NCBI RefSeq assembly: GCF_000374485.1
Contig: NZ_KB894492.1
Span: 84,508 to 148,507, forward strand
DNA from: Algicola sagamiensis DSM 14643
Lineage (GTDB): Bacteria > Pseudomonadota > Gammaproteobacteria > Enterobacterales > Alteromonadaceae
Length of the DNA: 64,000 nt
Direction: 5' to 3'
Made by a program: the position numbers and the translations under genes. This document shows, piece after piece, positions 18,046 to 27,234 of this stretch; within the stretch, counting starts at the first letter, position 1, and each line of letters begins with the position of its first letter. Below the pieces are notes generated by a model. The model did not search any database. It was not told the DNA's origin and saw nothing but the letters and a program-made list of their open reading frames with translations.

Positions 18046-19670
18046 TAGATAAGATTCAAACCAATACCACTGCGCCTGCACATCAAGTAGAAAACAACAT
18101 CGTTCCACGTGAGATTTCAAGCGTGAAAACAGCAGATGTGCTCATGAGCCATGATGCCCAGAGTCTGTCCAGTGCAACAAGCAAGAAGGCACAGCTTTCT
18201 GTTCCCGCAACTCCGCTGTTGAAGGATTCATCAAAAGTTTCCCATGCTTTGGCAGATATCATTCAGCAATATGTTGATGTATCACCTGAAAGAAATGCAA
18301 CCAAGTTATCCGAGACTGTCAAAAAACTGGGCCGTGCGCATGAGTTACAGATTTCTGATGGACGCGTTCATATTCCGCAAAAAGAAACGTTGCAGGAATA
18401 TGGGGATCTTTTGAACGGGTTAATGTTAGGGCTTGGGATAAAAAGCCATCTGGCAAAGCGTTTGCGAGAAGGTGTACCTGCACACCCTGATCTGAAAGAA
18501 GTATTTAAAACGGATGGGATCATTTCAAAGAAATTCTGTGTTCATTCACAGGTCTTTGCGAATGATACGACGCAGAAAATCTATGAAAGCGAAATTGAAG
18601 CCGTAGCGAAGGACTTGAATGCAGCAATCAAGAGTTATATTGCTGCTTCACCAGAAAAGCATACTGGCTACCTTTACGCCTATGCTGAAGACGACAAGCT
18701 TACGAATTACCTCAGAACATACGAAAAGTTTGGTCAGGATCATATCCAGTTTGAAAGACTGCCAATGCAAGCAGATAAACTGTGTGAATTATTAAATCAT
18801 ATTCTGAAAGGCCATAGTAAATCTGGCTCTCTCTATCACTCGATTTCGGAAAAGTTAACACCCGATCACGCGCTTGGCCGTTTGTTCAAAAAAGACGGTG
18901 TTTTCTCTCCACATTTAACCGTGAGAGACACACCGTTACCAAAGCCTGTGATGTTGGAAAAGACACCAGAGCCTGAGGTTAAAAAAACACAAACAAAGCA
19001 AATTGATCCAGAAAAAATGAAGCGCTTGCTCCAAGAGCAAAAAGATCGGATTTCTTACGCTTTATCCGTCAGAAGTGAGTTGTTGACGAAAGTACAAATC
19101 AGTGATGCCATTGCTTCATTTCAAATTATGGTCGATAACTCTTGGCAGAAAAAACCGTTTGAGAAGACGGTTGTAGCACCCTTCCAATCGATGATTTTAC
19201 AGAGTCAGGACCTGACAGCGGTCAAACGTGCTGCGGATCGATTGGAGGTCGAAAATCAAGGGTTAATTACAGAAATTGATGGAAACCTGGACCCTTTACC
19301 GACCAGTTTCGATAAGGATATGAAGCCACTGAAATCAGGTGCATCTGAAACCATTCAAACGGCGCTATCGACATTAAAAAATGAGACATTGAGCTTCAAG
19401 GACCGGGTTTTCAGGTTCTTTATGCCGTCACAATATGCACATCAGCAGTCCCAGAAAAATCAACTGATTGCTCAGTTGAATACAGTGGAGCACCTGCGCA
19501 AGGAAATGATCCAACAAAATGGATGGGAGAATTTTGACCAGGCATTATGGTTTCAGGAACAGGTTCGCGAAATCCTTCAACAAGGAACACCGGATACCTA
19601 TCAAATTGGTCGATTTAAGTTAGAAAGTTCTTTTTATCAAAATTGGAATATACAACTGAACGAGATGTAG
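18042..19670 (+). CDS. Candidate type III effector with internal duplication
   Basis: A 542-residue hydrophilic protein with no transmembrane segment and no Sec signal peptide. The first ~65 residues are rich in S, T, A and N, typical of type III secretion signals and chaperone-binding regions. Two diverged repeats follow: about residues 66-170 and 187-303. Each has a helix ending in SPE-R/K (YVDVSPERN and YIAASPEKH) and closes with a phrase of the type LFKKDGVFSPHLTV or VFKTDGIISKKFCV. A proline- and lysine-rich hinge (about 297-330) leads to a helical C-terminal domain. I do not recognise the catalytic family. It starts inside the stop of the chaperone-like gene. No secretion-apparatus genes are in the window. 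Confidence 0.6.
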   Translation: MIDKIQTNTTAPAHQVENNIVPREISSVKTADVLMSHDAQSLSSATSKKAQLSVPATPLLKDSSKVSHALADIIQQYVDVSPERNATKLSETVKKLGRAHELQISDGRVHIPQKETLQEYGDLLNGLMLGLGIKSHLAKRLREGVPAHPDLKEVFKTDGIISKKFCVHSQVFANDTTQKIYESEIEAVAKDLNAAIKSYIAASPEKHTGYLYAYAEDDKLTNYLRTYEKFGQDHIQFERLPMQADKLCELLNHILKGHSKSGSLYHSISEKLTPDHALGRLFKKDGVFSPHLTVRDTPLPKPVMLEKTPEPEVKKTQTKQIDPEKMKRLLQEQKDRISYALSVRSELLTKVQISDAIASFQIMVDNSWQKKPFEKTVVAPFQSMILQSQDLTAVKRAADRLEVENQGLITEIDGNLDPLPTSFDKDMKPLKSGASETIQTALSTLKNETLSFKDRVFRFFMPSQYAHQQSQKNQLIAQLNTVEHLRKEMIQQNGWENFDQALWFQEQVREILQQGTPDTYQIGRFKLESSFYQNWNIQLNEM

Positions 19671-19694
19671 CAAGCCAAGCTCAGTGCTTGCTAC
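19667..19694 (+). terminator. Hairpin at the end of the effector gene
   Basis: Perfect 8-base arms GTAGCAAG and CTTGCTAC with a 12-base loop. The left arm overlaps the stop codon. There is no uridine tract directly after it, so termination efficiency is uncertain; it may protect the 3' end of the mRNA instead. Confidence 0.4.
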
Positions 19695-19700
19695 TGAGAC

Positions 19701-19756
19701 GTTAAAAAACAGTCGTTAAAAAGCGGTCGCAAAAAGTCAGTCGAAAAAAACAGTCA
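19701..19756 (+). repeat. Four degenerate 14-base tandem repeats
   Basis: Four consecutive 14-base units (19701-19714, 19715-19728, 19729-19742, 19743-19756) share the form G-NN-AAAA(A) followed by a CAGTC-like end, e.g. GTTAAAAAACAGTC. They fill most of the gap between the effector gene and the convergent peptidase gene. The role is unknown; this may be slippage-generated DNA or a protein-binding array. Confidence 0.6.
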
Positions 19757-19795
19757 GCAAGTTGGTGACTCAAAGCGAGCAATTCATGACGAGGC

Positions 19796-21565
19796 TTAAA
19801 TCGTATTTTGCTGAATATAGCGCGTCACTTCCTGTTCCAGTACAGGCAAAGGGACGGAGCCGTTTCTTAAGATCACATCGTGAAACTCTCGAATGTCAAA
19901 GCGTAAACCCAGCTGTTGCTGCGCTTTTTCTCGCAAAGACTTAATTGTCATTTCACCTAATTTATAGCTGACAGCTTGTCCTGGCCAGACGATATAGCGA
20001 TCAACTTCGATACGAATATTGTGCATCGAAAGCGCACTGTTTTCTGCAATGAAGTCAATGGCTTGTTGTCTAGACCAACCTTTGGCATGGATCCCGGTAT
20101 CGACAACTAGTCGACATGCTCGCCACATTTCATAACTGAGTCTGCCAAATTCACTATAAGGATCCTGATAGAAGCCAGCTTCTTTGCCCAGCCACTCGCT
20201 ATAAAGTCCCCAGCCTTCTCCAAATGCCGAAAGATAAGTACGGCGGCGGTATTCCGGAACATGTTCCAACTCCGCTGCGAGTGAGATCTGTAAGTGATGA
20301 CCAGGTACAGCTTCGTGAAGTGTCAATGCTTCAAGAACATAGAGTGGACGCTCTTTCAGCTTGGATGTGTTAACCCAATAGTAGCCCGGTTGGTCGTTCC
20401 GACTTGGAGGAATATATCTCCCCGTTGTGTAGCTTGGTGCAATTTCATCAGGCACAGGTGCTACACCGTATGGCCTTCTTGGCAGATTTTTAAAGAACTT
20501 CGGAAGTGATGCGTCCATTTTTTTCGCAAGATAGGAAGCTTGTTTGATGAGATCCAGTTTCGTACGAGCATAAAACTTTGGATGTGTTCTCAAGTGCTTG
20601 AGAAATGATTTGAAATTTCCCTGAAAGTCAGACATTCTGATGATTTCGTGCATTTCCTCCCGGATCCGTTTCACCTCAGATAAACCAATATGATGAATAT
20701 CATCTGCGGTATGATTGAGAGTTGAGTAATGAGAAATTCTGTTTGCGTACAATTCGCGGCCTTGGGGTAATGCATGTGCGCCAATCATCGTTCTTGTCTT
20801 TGGCTGATATGTTTTTTCCATAAAATGAATGAAGCACTTAAAGGCTGGCTGTACTTGTGTTTGAAGCATTGACTCCGCCTTTTCCTTGGCTGCTTTTACT
20901 TCTGAGGATGACCAAGATGGTGGAAGTGACACAAAAGGTTGATAAAGGGGATTATCTTTTACAGGCTTAATAAACGTTGAACGTAGTCGCGTTACATAAT
21001 CCTTAATCGTAATGCGTGGTTGGGTCATTCCAATCGAAAGACCATGCTCAAAGAGAGCTTGTTGTTGTTGTAATAACTTAGGGATTGCAGCTAAGCGAGT
21101 TTGATAGTCGAGATAGTCTTGCTTCGTTTTGAATGTATGTTGGTTCGGTAAAAAGGCGAGAGAGCCAATGCGATCCGCACTGGCATTCATCGGGAGTAAA
21201 TAAAGCATATATTGGAACAAATCAATATTGTTTTGCAGGCGATGCTGGATCACTGAATAGTTAATCTGGTGTTCATGAGAAAGCTTTTTGACCGAGATTT
21301 GATTGAGCTGTTTGGCAAACTGAGTGTATGCATCATGTCTAATTTCGTATGCTCGTTGAGATAAATCGGTCAGTTGATCCAAGCGCGTGTTGTCACTGGG
21401 GTTCGCAATCATGGGGTCATGTTTTAGTTCATAATGCCAGATTTGATTGGCGAGTTGTTGGAACTCTAAATCCAGTGACGATTGTTTTTCTGTAGAAGCA
21501 CAGCCAGCAAGCATGAAAATAGATACAATGCAGACGGTCATTTGGTGATACAGCGCACGTTTCAT
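19796..21565 (-). CDS. DUF885 family metallopeptidase-like lipoprotein
   Basis: A 589-residue protein with a lipoprotein signal ending in FMLAGCAST (lipobox LAGC near residue 24). The DUF885 hallmark TLHEAVPGHHLQISLA (an HExxxGHH-type zinc site) lies near residue 430, and GRYIPPSRNDQPGYYWVNTS and SYKLGEMTIKSLREKA are other family segments. These proteins are predicted zinc peptidases related to carboxypeptidase clans; substrates are not established. The start was set at ATG 21565; an in-frame GTG precedes it by 6 bases. A TetR gene lies 75 bases upstream on the same strand. Confidence 0.88.
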   Translation of the reverse strand: MKRALYHQMTVCIVSIFMLAGCASTEKQSSLDLEFQQLANQIWHYELKHDPMIANPSDNTRLDQLTDLSQRAYEIRHDAYTQFAKQLNQISVKKLSHEHQINYSVIQHRLQNNIDLFQYMLYLLPMNASADRIGSLAFLPNQHTFKTKQDYLDYQTRLAAIPKLLQQQQALFEHGLSIGMTQPRITIKDYVTRLRSTFIKPVKDNPLYQPFVSLPPSWSSSEVKAAKEKAESMLQTQVQPAFKCFIHFMEKTYQPKTRTMIGAHALPQGRELYANRISHYSTLNHTADDIHHIGLSEVKRIREEMHEIIRMSDFQGNFKSFLKHLRTHPKFYARTKLDLIKQASYLAKKMDASLPKFFKNLPRRPYGVAPVPDEIAPSYTTGRYIPPSRNDQPGYYWVNTSKLKERPLYVLEALTLHEAVPGHHLQISLAAELEHVPEYRRRTYLSAFGEGWGLYSEWLGKEAGFYQDPYSEFGRLSYEMWRACRLVVDTGIHAKGWSRQQAIDFIAENSALSMHNIRIEVDRYIVWPGQAVSYKLGEMTIKSLREKAQQQLGLRFDIREFHDVILRNGSVPLPVLEQEVTRYIQQNTI

Positions 21566-21640
21566 ATTCACTCATGATCTCCATGAAAATTTAATGGGGA
21601 GAACATCATAGCGAAAATGTTGTTTCACAGCACAAAGAAT

Positions 21641-22360
21641 TCAAGAAAGTAGACTTTTTAGACTCCAAAGCGTTGTTTTTTTCTTCTCTTTTTCTTCCAA
21701 CGCGCTTTGCCATAAATGGCGTAATGCATCTCTGGCTTCATGAGAAAAATCAGGCATCAGTATAGACAAGCTGGGTTGCAGCAAGACTGCACGAATAGAG
21801 GGATGGGGATTCGATTGTTGCCAGATCCCTAATAGAATAGCGTAGGAACGAACGAGATAAGTGACCCACTCATCGGCTGTTCTTTCTTCAGCAATTTGGC
21901 TGAGGTGTTGTTGCAAAAACTCTCCAAGCTTTTTAAATCGGGTCAGACAATGGGATTTATAAGCGATCAGGTCGGCTTTATCAATATTTTGCTCAATTAC
22001 TGTACCGCTCATACTGGCCAAGTGAAAGAATTGTGGTTCTTGCTCAATATAGCTACAAAGGGACTCGACGACAATTTCAATACTTAAGCCGGGGTTTTGT
22101 TCTAAATGAGAACGGACTCGTTCCAACCATTTTGTTTGATGCTGCTCAAGCAGGCACAAAAAAATCTCTTCCTTACTTTTGAAATAAAGGTAAACTGTCC
22201 CTTTTGCGATACCAGCTGTTTTGGCAATTTTGTCCGCAGTTGGCAATTGCGGCGCATCGGCACTGAACAGTTGAGAAGCAACATGTAGGATATGATTTCT
22301 TCTTGCTTCTTTTTCTTTTGGGGCACGAGCCCGCTTAGCACGACAGTCTCCAGTATTCAT
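21641..22360 (-). CDS. TetR/AcrR-family transcriptional regulator
   Basis: A 239-residue regulator. A basic N-terminus precedes the TetR helix-turn-helix, ILHVASQLFSAD...TADKIAKTAGIAKGTVYLYFKSKEEIF (about residues 23-70). The C-terminal ligand-binding part (about 80-225) is helical and has no diagnostic ligand motif. It is transcribed toward the DUF885 gene and divergently from the GGDEF gene, so it may control either or itself. TetR proteins usually repress and are released by a small ligand. Confidence 0.9.
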   Translation of the reverse strand: MNTGDCRAKRARAPKEKEARRNHILHVASQLFSADAPQLPTADKIAKTAGIAKGTVYLYFKSKEEIFLCLLEQHQTKWLERVRSHLEQNPGLSIEIVVESLCSYIEQEPQFFHLASMSGTVIEQNIDKADLIAYKSHCLTRFKKLGEFLQQHLSQIAEERTADEWVTYLVRSYAILLGIWQQSNPHPSIRAVLLQPSLSILMPDFSHEARDALRHLWQSALEEKEKKKTTLWSLKSLLS

Positions 22361-22705
22361 TCAGATTTTCACGCAGATAGTGTCATTATATTTAGTTTCG
22401 AAAGAACTATGAAACATACCAGATCTTAGAAGTTTAAACATAGCACATCATTTTTTCTTTTGATTAAAGACTTGCTGTATATTTTAACTTGTTGCCATTG
22501 TACGGAGAGGTCTGAATAAAATCTATATAAATCAATGTTATATAATATAAAAGTTTGATAATTTAGTTTGTACTGAAAAAATCAGTCAGTAAAATAGCTC
22601 ACTTAGATAAATTCTCGGCCGTGGTGGGAAGGGTAAAACGGTTGTCAGAGTCCTTATGGAGTAAGGAAAAAATTTAACTTCCCTGTTCAGAAGTAGGGTT
22701 TGAAT
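22361..22705 (+). promoter_or_regulatory. Intergenic region with a structured leader before the GGDEF gene
   Basis: A 345-base gap between the TetR gene and the GGDEF gene. The left part is AT-rich and probably contains both promoters. From 22626 to 22683 an outer pairing GGGAAG/CTTCCC encloses a hairpin TCCTTA-TGGAG-TAAGGA (22651-22667), suggesting a folded 5' leader of the GGDEF mRNA. It lacks the conserved core of the GEMM-I cyclic-di-GMP riboswitch. Function unknown. Confidence 0.4.
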
Positions 22706-23710
22706 ATGAAATTCAATAGTTCCTTGGAAAAGTCGCACGAAATCTCAAAAGCAACGATTGCTTTCCTACATGAGCATCAACTTCCGACCGATCCGGTGCA
22801 TTATACCGTTGCATACCGCTACATCAGTGGTGATAACGTTGAACTACAAAACTTGATACAGCAGCGTCTTGAATATGATCTACCCATTGATTATTACTTT
22901 ATTCAGGAGTTATACCATCGATTTTGCCAATCACCGCAAAAGGCAGAAACATCGTTTTTTGAAGAGATCTACGATGATACGAGTGGGTTGGGAACAGAAG
23001 TTGAACTTCGAAAGGAAGAGCTGGCACATTATTTAGATGCGCTGGACAAAGGGCTTATCGGTCTTGATGAAAATCATATGGAAACCAGTCGAGAAGTGAT
23101 TTCACACCTCATTGATGAAACACTTGTTGTGAAAGAAAGCCAGAGAATGTACCGTGATCGCTTGTCTCAATCAGGCCTGTTTTATCAGGACTTTCTTTCT
23201 CAGATTGACGCCATCAAGCAGAAAGAATTGATGGATCCCCTCACTGGGCTTTATAATTCGAATGCCATGGAAATCTATGTCAAAGAATGGCTTGAGGAAG
23301 ATCCTCATCGTCAAATTTGCGCGATCAGCTTGGATATTCAAGACTTGTATTCATTCTCAAAACGCTATGGTACTTCTGTGGGTGAGGTGATCCTCAATAG
23401 TATCGCAAATAAAATCAGGGACTACGTGAAAGATAGTGGCTTTCCTGTGAGAATGGGTGGTAAAGAATTCATTATACTCCTTCCTGATGTTTCTGTTGAA
23501 TCGGGTCTGGAAATTGCGGATTTGATTCAAAGAGGTGTTGGAAAGCTTCGCTTTATCAGTTCCAAAACTCGAAAGCATTTACCGCGTGTTCAAGTGACGA
23601 TAGGGTTTTCGGTTTATCAACAGGAAGAAAACCTTTACCAATTTGTGCAACGCGCGAATCGTGAGAGAATCAGCGAAAAACGATTGCAGATGAGCTATAC
23701 CTCGCACTAA
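22706..23710 (+). CDS. GGDEF-domain protein with degenerate GGKEF signature
   Basis: A 334-residue protein. The N-terminal ~160 residues are helical and acidic with no recognised sensor domain (HYTVAYRYISGDN, YFIQELYHRF). The C-terminal GGDEF domain (about residues 170-328) begins ELMDPLTGLYNSNAM and has the FSKRYGTSVGEVIL helix. The signature loop reads MGGKEFIILLPD, so the metal-binding acidic residue at position three is lysine. Diguanylate cyclase activity is therefore unlikely; a GTP- or c-di-GMP-sensing or structural role is more plausible. ATG 22706 was chosen, following TAGGG. Confidence 0.85.
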   Translation: MKFNSSLEKSHEISKATIAFLHEHQLPTDPVHYTVAYRYISGDNVELQNLIQQRLEYDLPIDYYFIQELYHRFCQSPQKAETSFFEEIYDDTSGLGTEVELRKEELAHYLDALDKGLIGLDENHMETSREVISHLIDETLVVKESQRMYRDRLSQSGLFYQDFLSQIDAIKQKELMDPLTGLYNSNAMEIYVKEWLEEDPHRQICAISLDIQDLYSFSKRYGTSVGEVILNSIANKIRDYVKDSGFPVRMGGKEFIILLPDVSVESGLEIADLIQRGVGKLRFISSKTRKHLPRVQVTIGFSVYQQEENLYQFVQRANRERISEKRLQMSYTSH

Positions 23711-23751
23711 GGTTTCGTTAGAATAAACCGTTAATTTTTGGGGATCCCATA

Positions 23752-24504
23752 ATGAGTCAAGAAAAAGAGACGGTTGATTTCGGCTACAAGAAGGTGTCAT
23801 CTGACGAGAAAGTTCATCTTGTTGCAGATGTGTTTCATTCTGTCGCGTCAAAGTACGACATCATGAATGACCTTTTATCCCTTGGCATCCACCGATTTTG
23901 GAAGATGTTCACGATCGATTGCTCAGGTGTTCGTGCTGGGCAGAAAGTACTCGACCTAGCTGGAGGCACCGGGGATCTTACCGCGAAATTCTCAAAGAAA
24001 GTCGGCCCAAGTGGTAAAGTGATCCTCGCGGATATTAATGCTTCCATGATGCAAGTTGGACGAGAAAAGCTGCGGAATGATGGCTATGTTGGAAATATTG
24101 ACTTCGTCCAAGCAAACGCAGAAGTATTACCTTTCCCTGATCATACTTTCGATGTCGTTTCCATTGGGTTTGGCCTACGTAATGTGACTGATAAAGATAA
24201 AGCGCTTCGAGAAATGTACCGAGTATTAAAGCCCGGTGGACGCTTGCTTGTATTAGAATTTTCGAAACCAACATCCGAAGTGCTAGGTAAAATCTACGAT
24301 ACTTATTCATTCTCTGTTCTACCAAAGATTGGAAAAGTCATTGCCAATGACAGTGAGAGTTATCAGTATCTCGCTGAGTCGATTCGTATGCATCCTGATC
24401 AAGAAACCTTGAAAGGTATGATGATCGAAGCTGGGTTTGAGCAAACGAACTACTACAATCTCTCAGGTGGCATTGTTGCATTACACCGAGGATATAAATT
24501 GTAG
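23752..24504 (+). CDS. ubiE: UbiE, ubiquinone/menaquinone methyltransferase
   Basis: A 250-residue class I SAM methyltransferase that C-methylates 2-polyprenyl-6-methoxy-1,4-benzoquinol in ubiquinone synthesis (and demethylmenaquinol). The SAM loop [15 protein letters not shown] lies near residue 68, and the UbiE signature [17 protein letters not shown] near 35; FGLRNVTDK and [17 protein letters not shown] follow. The length matches E. coli. Its TAG stop shares a G with the GTG start of ubiJ. Confidence 0.98.
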   Translation: MSQEKETVDFGYKKVSSDEKVHLVADVFHSVASKYDIMNDLLSLGIHRFWKMFTIDCSGVRAGQKVLDLAGGTGDLTAKFSKKVGPSGKVILADINASMMQVGREKLRNDGYVGNIDFVQANAEVLPFPDHTFDVVSIGFGLRNVTDKDKALREMYRVLKPGGRLLVLEFSKPTSEVLGKIYDTYSFSVLPKIGKVIANDSESYQYLAESIRMHPDQETLKGMMIEAGFEQTNYYNLSGGIVALHRGYKL

Positions 24505-25118
24505 TGAATACTTTCTTTTTGACGCCGTTGCTCAATCAGATTGGGCAGAAAATAGCAGATAAGGTAGCAGGTCTTGATCCGGGTTATCAATCCGCATTAA
24601 CTCGCTTGGAAGGCCAATCATTGTGTGTTGTTCTTGAAGAGCTGCCCAGCCCATTATACCTCAGTGTTGAGCATGGCCGGCTGATTGTGGCGTTTAAAGA
24701 AAAAGAAGCAAGCGCTGCAATTCAAACCCGGATCCCAGTCTTAAAGTCCCTCGAAGACGCAAGTCAATTTACGCAGTTACTGAAGGATGAGAAAATCATT
24801 CTTCAAGGCGATTTAAGTGTTGCTCAGTCATTTAGTGAAACGCTGAAACAAGTGAATATCGATTGGGAAGAACACCTTTCTCATTATGTTGGTGACGGCA
24901 TGGCTGCGCGTATTGGGATGAAATTTGCGCAACTACAGCAATTTTTACAGCAGACGACGCAAAGCTTGTTTCATATGGGCGATACGCTCATTCAGGATGA
25001 ATTACAGCTTTTAGCATCAACCCATGAGATCCAGCACTTTGAAGGACAATTGACAACTTTGTCTGATGATCTCGAAAAATTATCCCGTAAAATTTCAAAA
25101 CTTGAACAACAGCGGTAA
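24504..25118 (+). CDS. ubiJ: UbiJ, SCP2-domain ubiquinone accessory protein
   Basis: A 204-residue accessory factor starting at GTG overlapping ubiE's stop. The N-terminal SCP2-like lipid-binding domain (about residues 15-110; [28 protein letters not shown]) is followed by [13 protein letters not shown]-like [13 protein letters not shown] and a C-terminal coiled coil ([16 protein letters not shown]). With UbiK it organises the soluble Ubi complex that hydroxylates and methylates lipid precursors. The position between ubiE and ubiB is diagnostic. Confidence 0.93.
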   Translation: MNTFFLTPLLNQIGQKIADKVAGLDPGYQSALTRLEGQSLCVVLEELPSPLYLSVEHGRLIVAFKEKEASAAIQTRIPVLKSLEDASQFTQLLKDEKIILQGDLSVAQSFSETLKQVNIDWEEHLSHYVGDGMAARIGMKFAQLQQFLQQTTQSLFHMGDTLIQDELQLLASTHEIQHFEGQLTTLSDDLEKLSRKISKLEQQR

Positions 25119-25132
25119 TTACAGGGGATCAC

Positions 25133-26755
25133 GTGCATATTTCTCGCCTTTATAAAATCATGAAAACCTTGTTGCAGTATGGCTTGGATGACTTAATTCC
25201 AGAGCGTTGGCAACCATGGTATGCACAATGGACGCGAAAAAGTATATTCTGGATCAAGAATAAGCATCCTGATAAGCCCGTAGAAGCTCGGATCCGACTT
25301 GCACTACAAGATTTAGGTCCGGTGTGGGTTAAATTTGGTCAAATGCTGTCAACGCGTCGTGATCTACTCCCCATTGAGATTGCGCAAGAACTGGCTTTAC
25401 TTCAAGACAAGGTGTCGCCATTTGATGGTGAACACGCACAAAAGATGATTGAGAAGGCTCTGGGACTTGAGCATATCTCGGATGTGTTTGACTCATTTGA
25501 TAAGACACCAATTGCATCTGCATCAATTGCTCAAGTCCATGGCGCACGATTAAAAGCGTTTGACCATGCGGATGTTGTGATTAAGGTGATCCGTCCGAAT
25601 ATTCGCAAAACAATCATGGCTGATGTCACTTTAATGTCTGCATTGGCTGATGTGATTTATCGTTTTATCCCACAAGGGCGGCGATTACGTCCAGTTGAAG
25701 TGGTTCGAGAATATGAGAAAACCCTCATTGATGAGCTAGATCTGCAGCGCGAAGCCGCGAATGCCATCCAGCTGAGAAGAAACTTTATTGATTCTGACTC
25801 GCTGTATATTCCGGAAGTTTATAGTGACTTTTGTGCGGAAAGTGTTCTGGTGATGGAGCGAATTGATGGTATCCCTGTGAATGATATGGACGCTTTGCAA
25901 GAACAGAATACTGACTTAGAAAAGCTTGCAGAACGCGGTGTTGAGGTGTTTTTTACGCAGGTCTTTCGGGATAGTTTTTTCCATGCAGATATGCATCCTG
26001 GGAATATTTTTGTCTCTAGAGAAACACCTTCCAATCCAAAATACATTGGAATTGATTGTGGAATTGTTGGGACGTTAAACAAAGAAGATAAGCGCTATCT
26101 GGCGGAAAACTTTATTGCGTTTTTCAACCGTGATTATCGTAAAGTTGCAGAGTTACACTTGGATTCGGGTTGGGTACCCGCAGATACAAATGTGGAAGAA
26201 TTTGAGTTTGCGATCAGAACGGTATGCGAGCCTATTTTTCAAAAACCTCTCGCAGAAATTTCTTTTGGCCATGTCTTGTTAAACCTTTTCAATACAGCAC
26301 GCCGATTTAATATGGAAGTTCAACCTCAACTTGTGTTGTTACAAAAGACGCTTTTGTATATCGAAGGTTTGGGGAGGCAGCTATATCCGCAGCTGGACCT
26401 TTGGAAAACGGCGAAACCATTTTTGGAAGCATGGCTCAAGCAACAAATTGGTCCAAAAGCCGTGATCCGCCATATTAAGGATAACTTACCGTTTTGGGGC
26501 GAGAAATTACCTGAATTGCCAGATCTGATATACGATAACCTGAAGCTGACAAAGCGTGCGCAAAAGGAAAATGAGGCCTTAAAGCAGCTGCTTGTTCAGC
26601 AAAATAAGCGAAGTAAACAGCAAAATTTCATGATCCTGGGGTCCAGTTTCGCTATCTGTGGCGCCGTTCTCTATATTGGGCAGGATTATTATCTTTCAGC
26701 AACGAGTATGGGTGTTGCACTGCTGGTTTGGTTCTGCTCCATGCGAGTTCGCTAG
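25133..26755 (+). CDS. ubiB: UbiB, atypical kinase/ATPase for ubiquinone synthesis
   Basis: A 540-residue ABC1/ADCK-family protein. The KxGQ motif is [11 protein letters not shown] (near residue 67), the alanine-rich loop [15 protein letters not shown] (near 127), and [11 protein letters not shown] and [11 protein letters not shown] form the catalytic and metal-binding segments. Two C-terminal transmembrane segments (about 497-538) anchor it to the inner membrane. It supports ubiquinone production, probably by extracting lipid intermediates. A GTG start with AGGGG just upstream is used. The tatABC genes that often follow ubiB are not present here. Confidence 0.97.
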   Translation: MHISRLYKIMKTLLQYGLDDLIPERWQPWYAQWTRKSIFWIKNKHPDKPVEARIRLALQDLGPVWVKFGQMLSTRRDLLPIEIAQELALLQDKVSPFDGEHAQKMIEKALGLEHISDVFDSFDKTPIASASIAQVHGARLKAFDHADVVIKVIRPNIRKTIMADVTLMSALADVIYRFIPQGRRLRPVEVVREYEKTLIDELDLQREAANAIQLRRNFIDSDSLYIPEVYSDFCAESVLVMERIDGIPVNDMDALQEQNTDLEKLAERGVEVFFTQVFRDSFFHADMHPGNIFVSRETPSNPKYIGIDCGIVGTLNKEDKRYLAENFIAFFNRDYRKVAELHLDSGWVPADTNVEEFEFAIRTVCEPIFQKPLAEISFGHVLLNLFNTARRFNMEVQPQLVLLQKTLLYIEGLGRQLYPQLDLWKTAKPFLEAWLKQQIGPKAVIRHIKDNLPFWGEKLPELPDLIYDNLKLTKRAQKENEALKQLLVQQNKRSKQQNFMILGSSFAICGAVLYIGQDYYLSATSMGVALLVWFCSMRVR

Positions 26756-27234
26756 GAATAGAACCAATTCTTGCATGACGAATAACTGTCAAAAAAATTT
26801 ACAATTCCTCTCCAGCTCCCGCAATCTCTAGACTTTCTGTTAACATTATTAACAATATCATATCAATATCACTTTTTTATTAAGACTTTACCACATGCTC
26901 TGCAACCTTAGAAGGAGCTTGGCCGAGCGACAACACTTAATGGCGATATCAGTTTACCGTTTGAAGAGTCTTTGAAATGACCCAGTCATTTGTTATCTCA
27001 GCGTGTGTGATGTAAAGCCTGAAAACCCGTAGAAACATAGGGAAAGTGATTGAAAAAATGATGGAAGGTGTTTTGTTTTCAGATCGGATGTTCACATGCA
27101 AAGACTCTTGTTTTGAGCTGGTTCGCTTTTGCAGGATTTCGTTTTTGTTTTTCATTTGCTTGAAGGACAAAGGCTGAAGCCCCCTGCTTTTTAGCACACC
27201 TCTAAAAAACAATTGAAAGGAAGGATGAAGTGAT
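26756..27234. other. Gene-free region between ubiB and the M4 protease
   Basis: 479 bases without a convincing gene. The first part is AT-rich with several TTAACA/TTATTAACAA elements; the latter part runs into the protease leader, with a good GAAAGGAAGGA ribosome-binding site. A reverse-strand open frame of 107 codons overlaps this region but has no start signal or coding character. It probably holds the protease promoter and a long untranslated leader. Confidence 0.4.

Noticed and set aside
19701-19756. Short CRISPR array
   Set aside because: The units are 14 bases, adjacent and degenerate with no spacers, and no cas genes are present.
22611-22690. Cyclic-di-GMP (GEMM-I) riboswitch before the GGDEF gene
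   Set aside because: A hairpin region is present, but the conserved core bases of the GEMM-I aptamer are absent.
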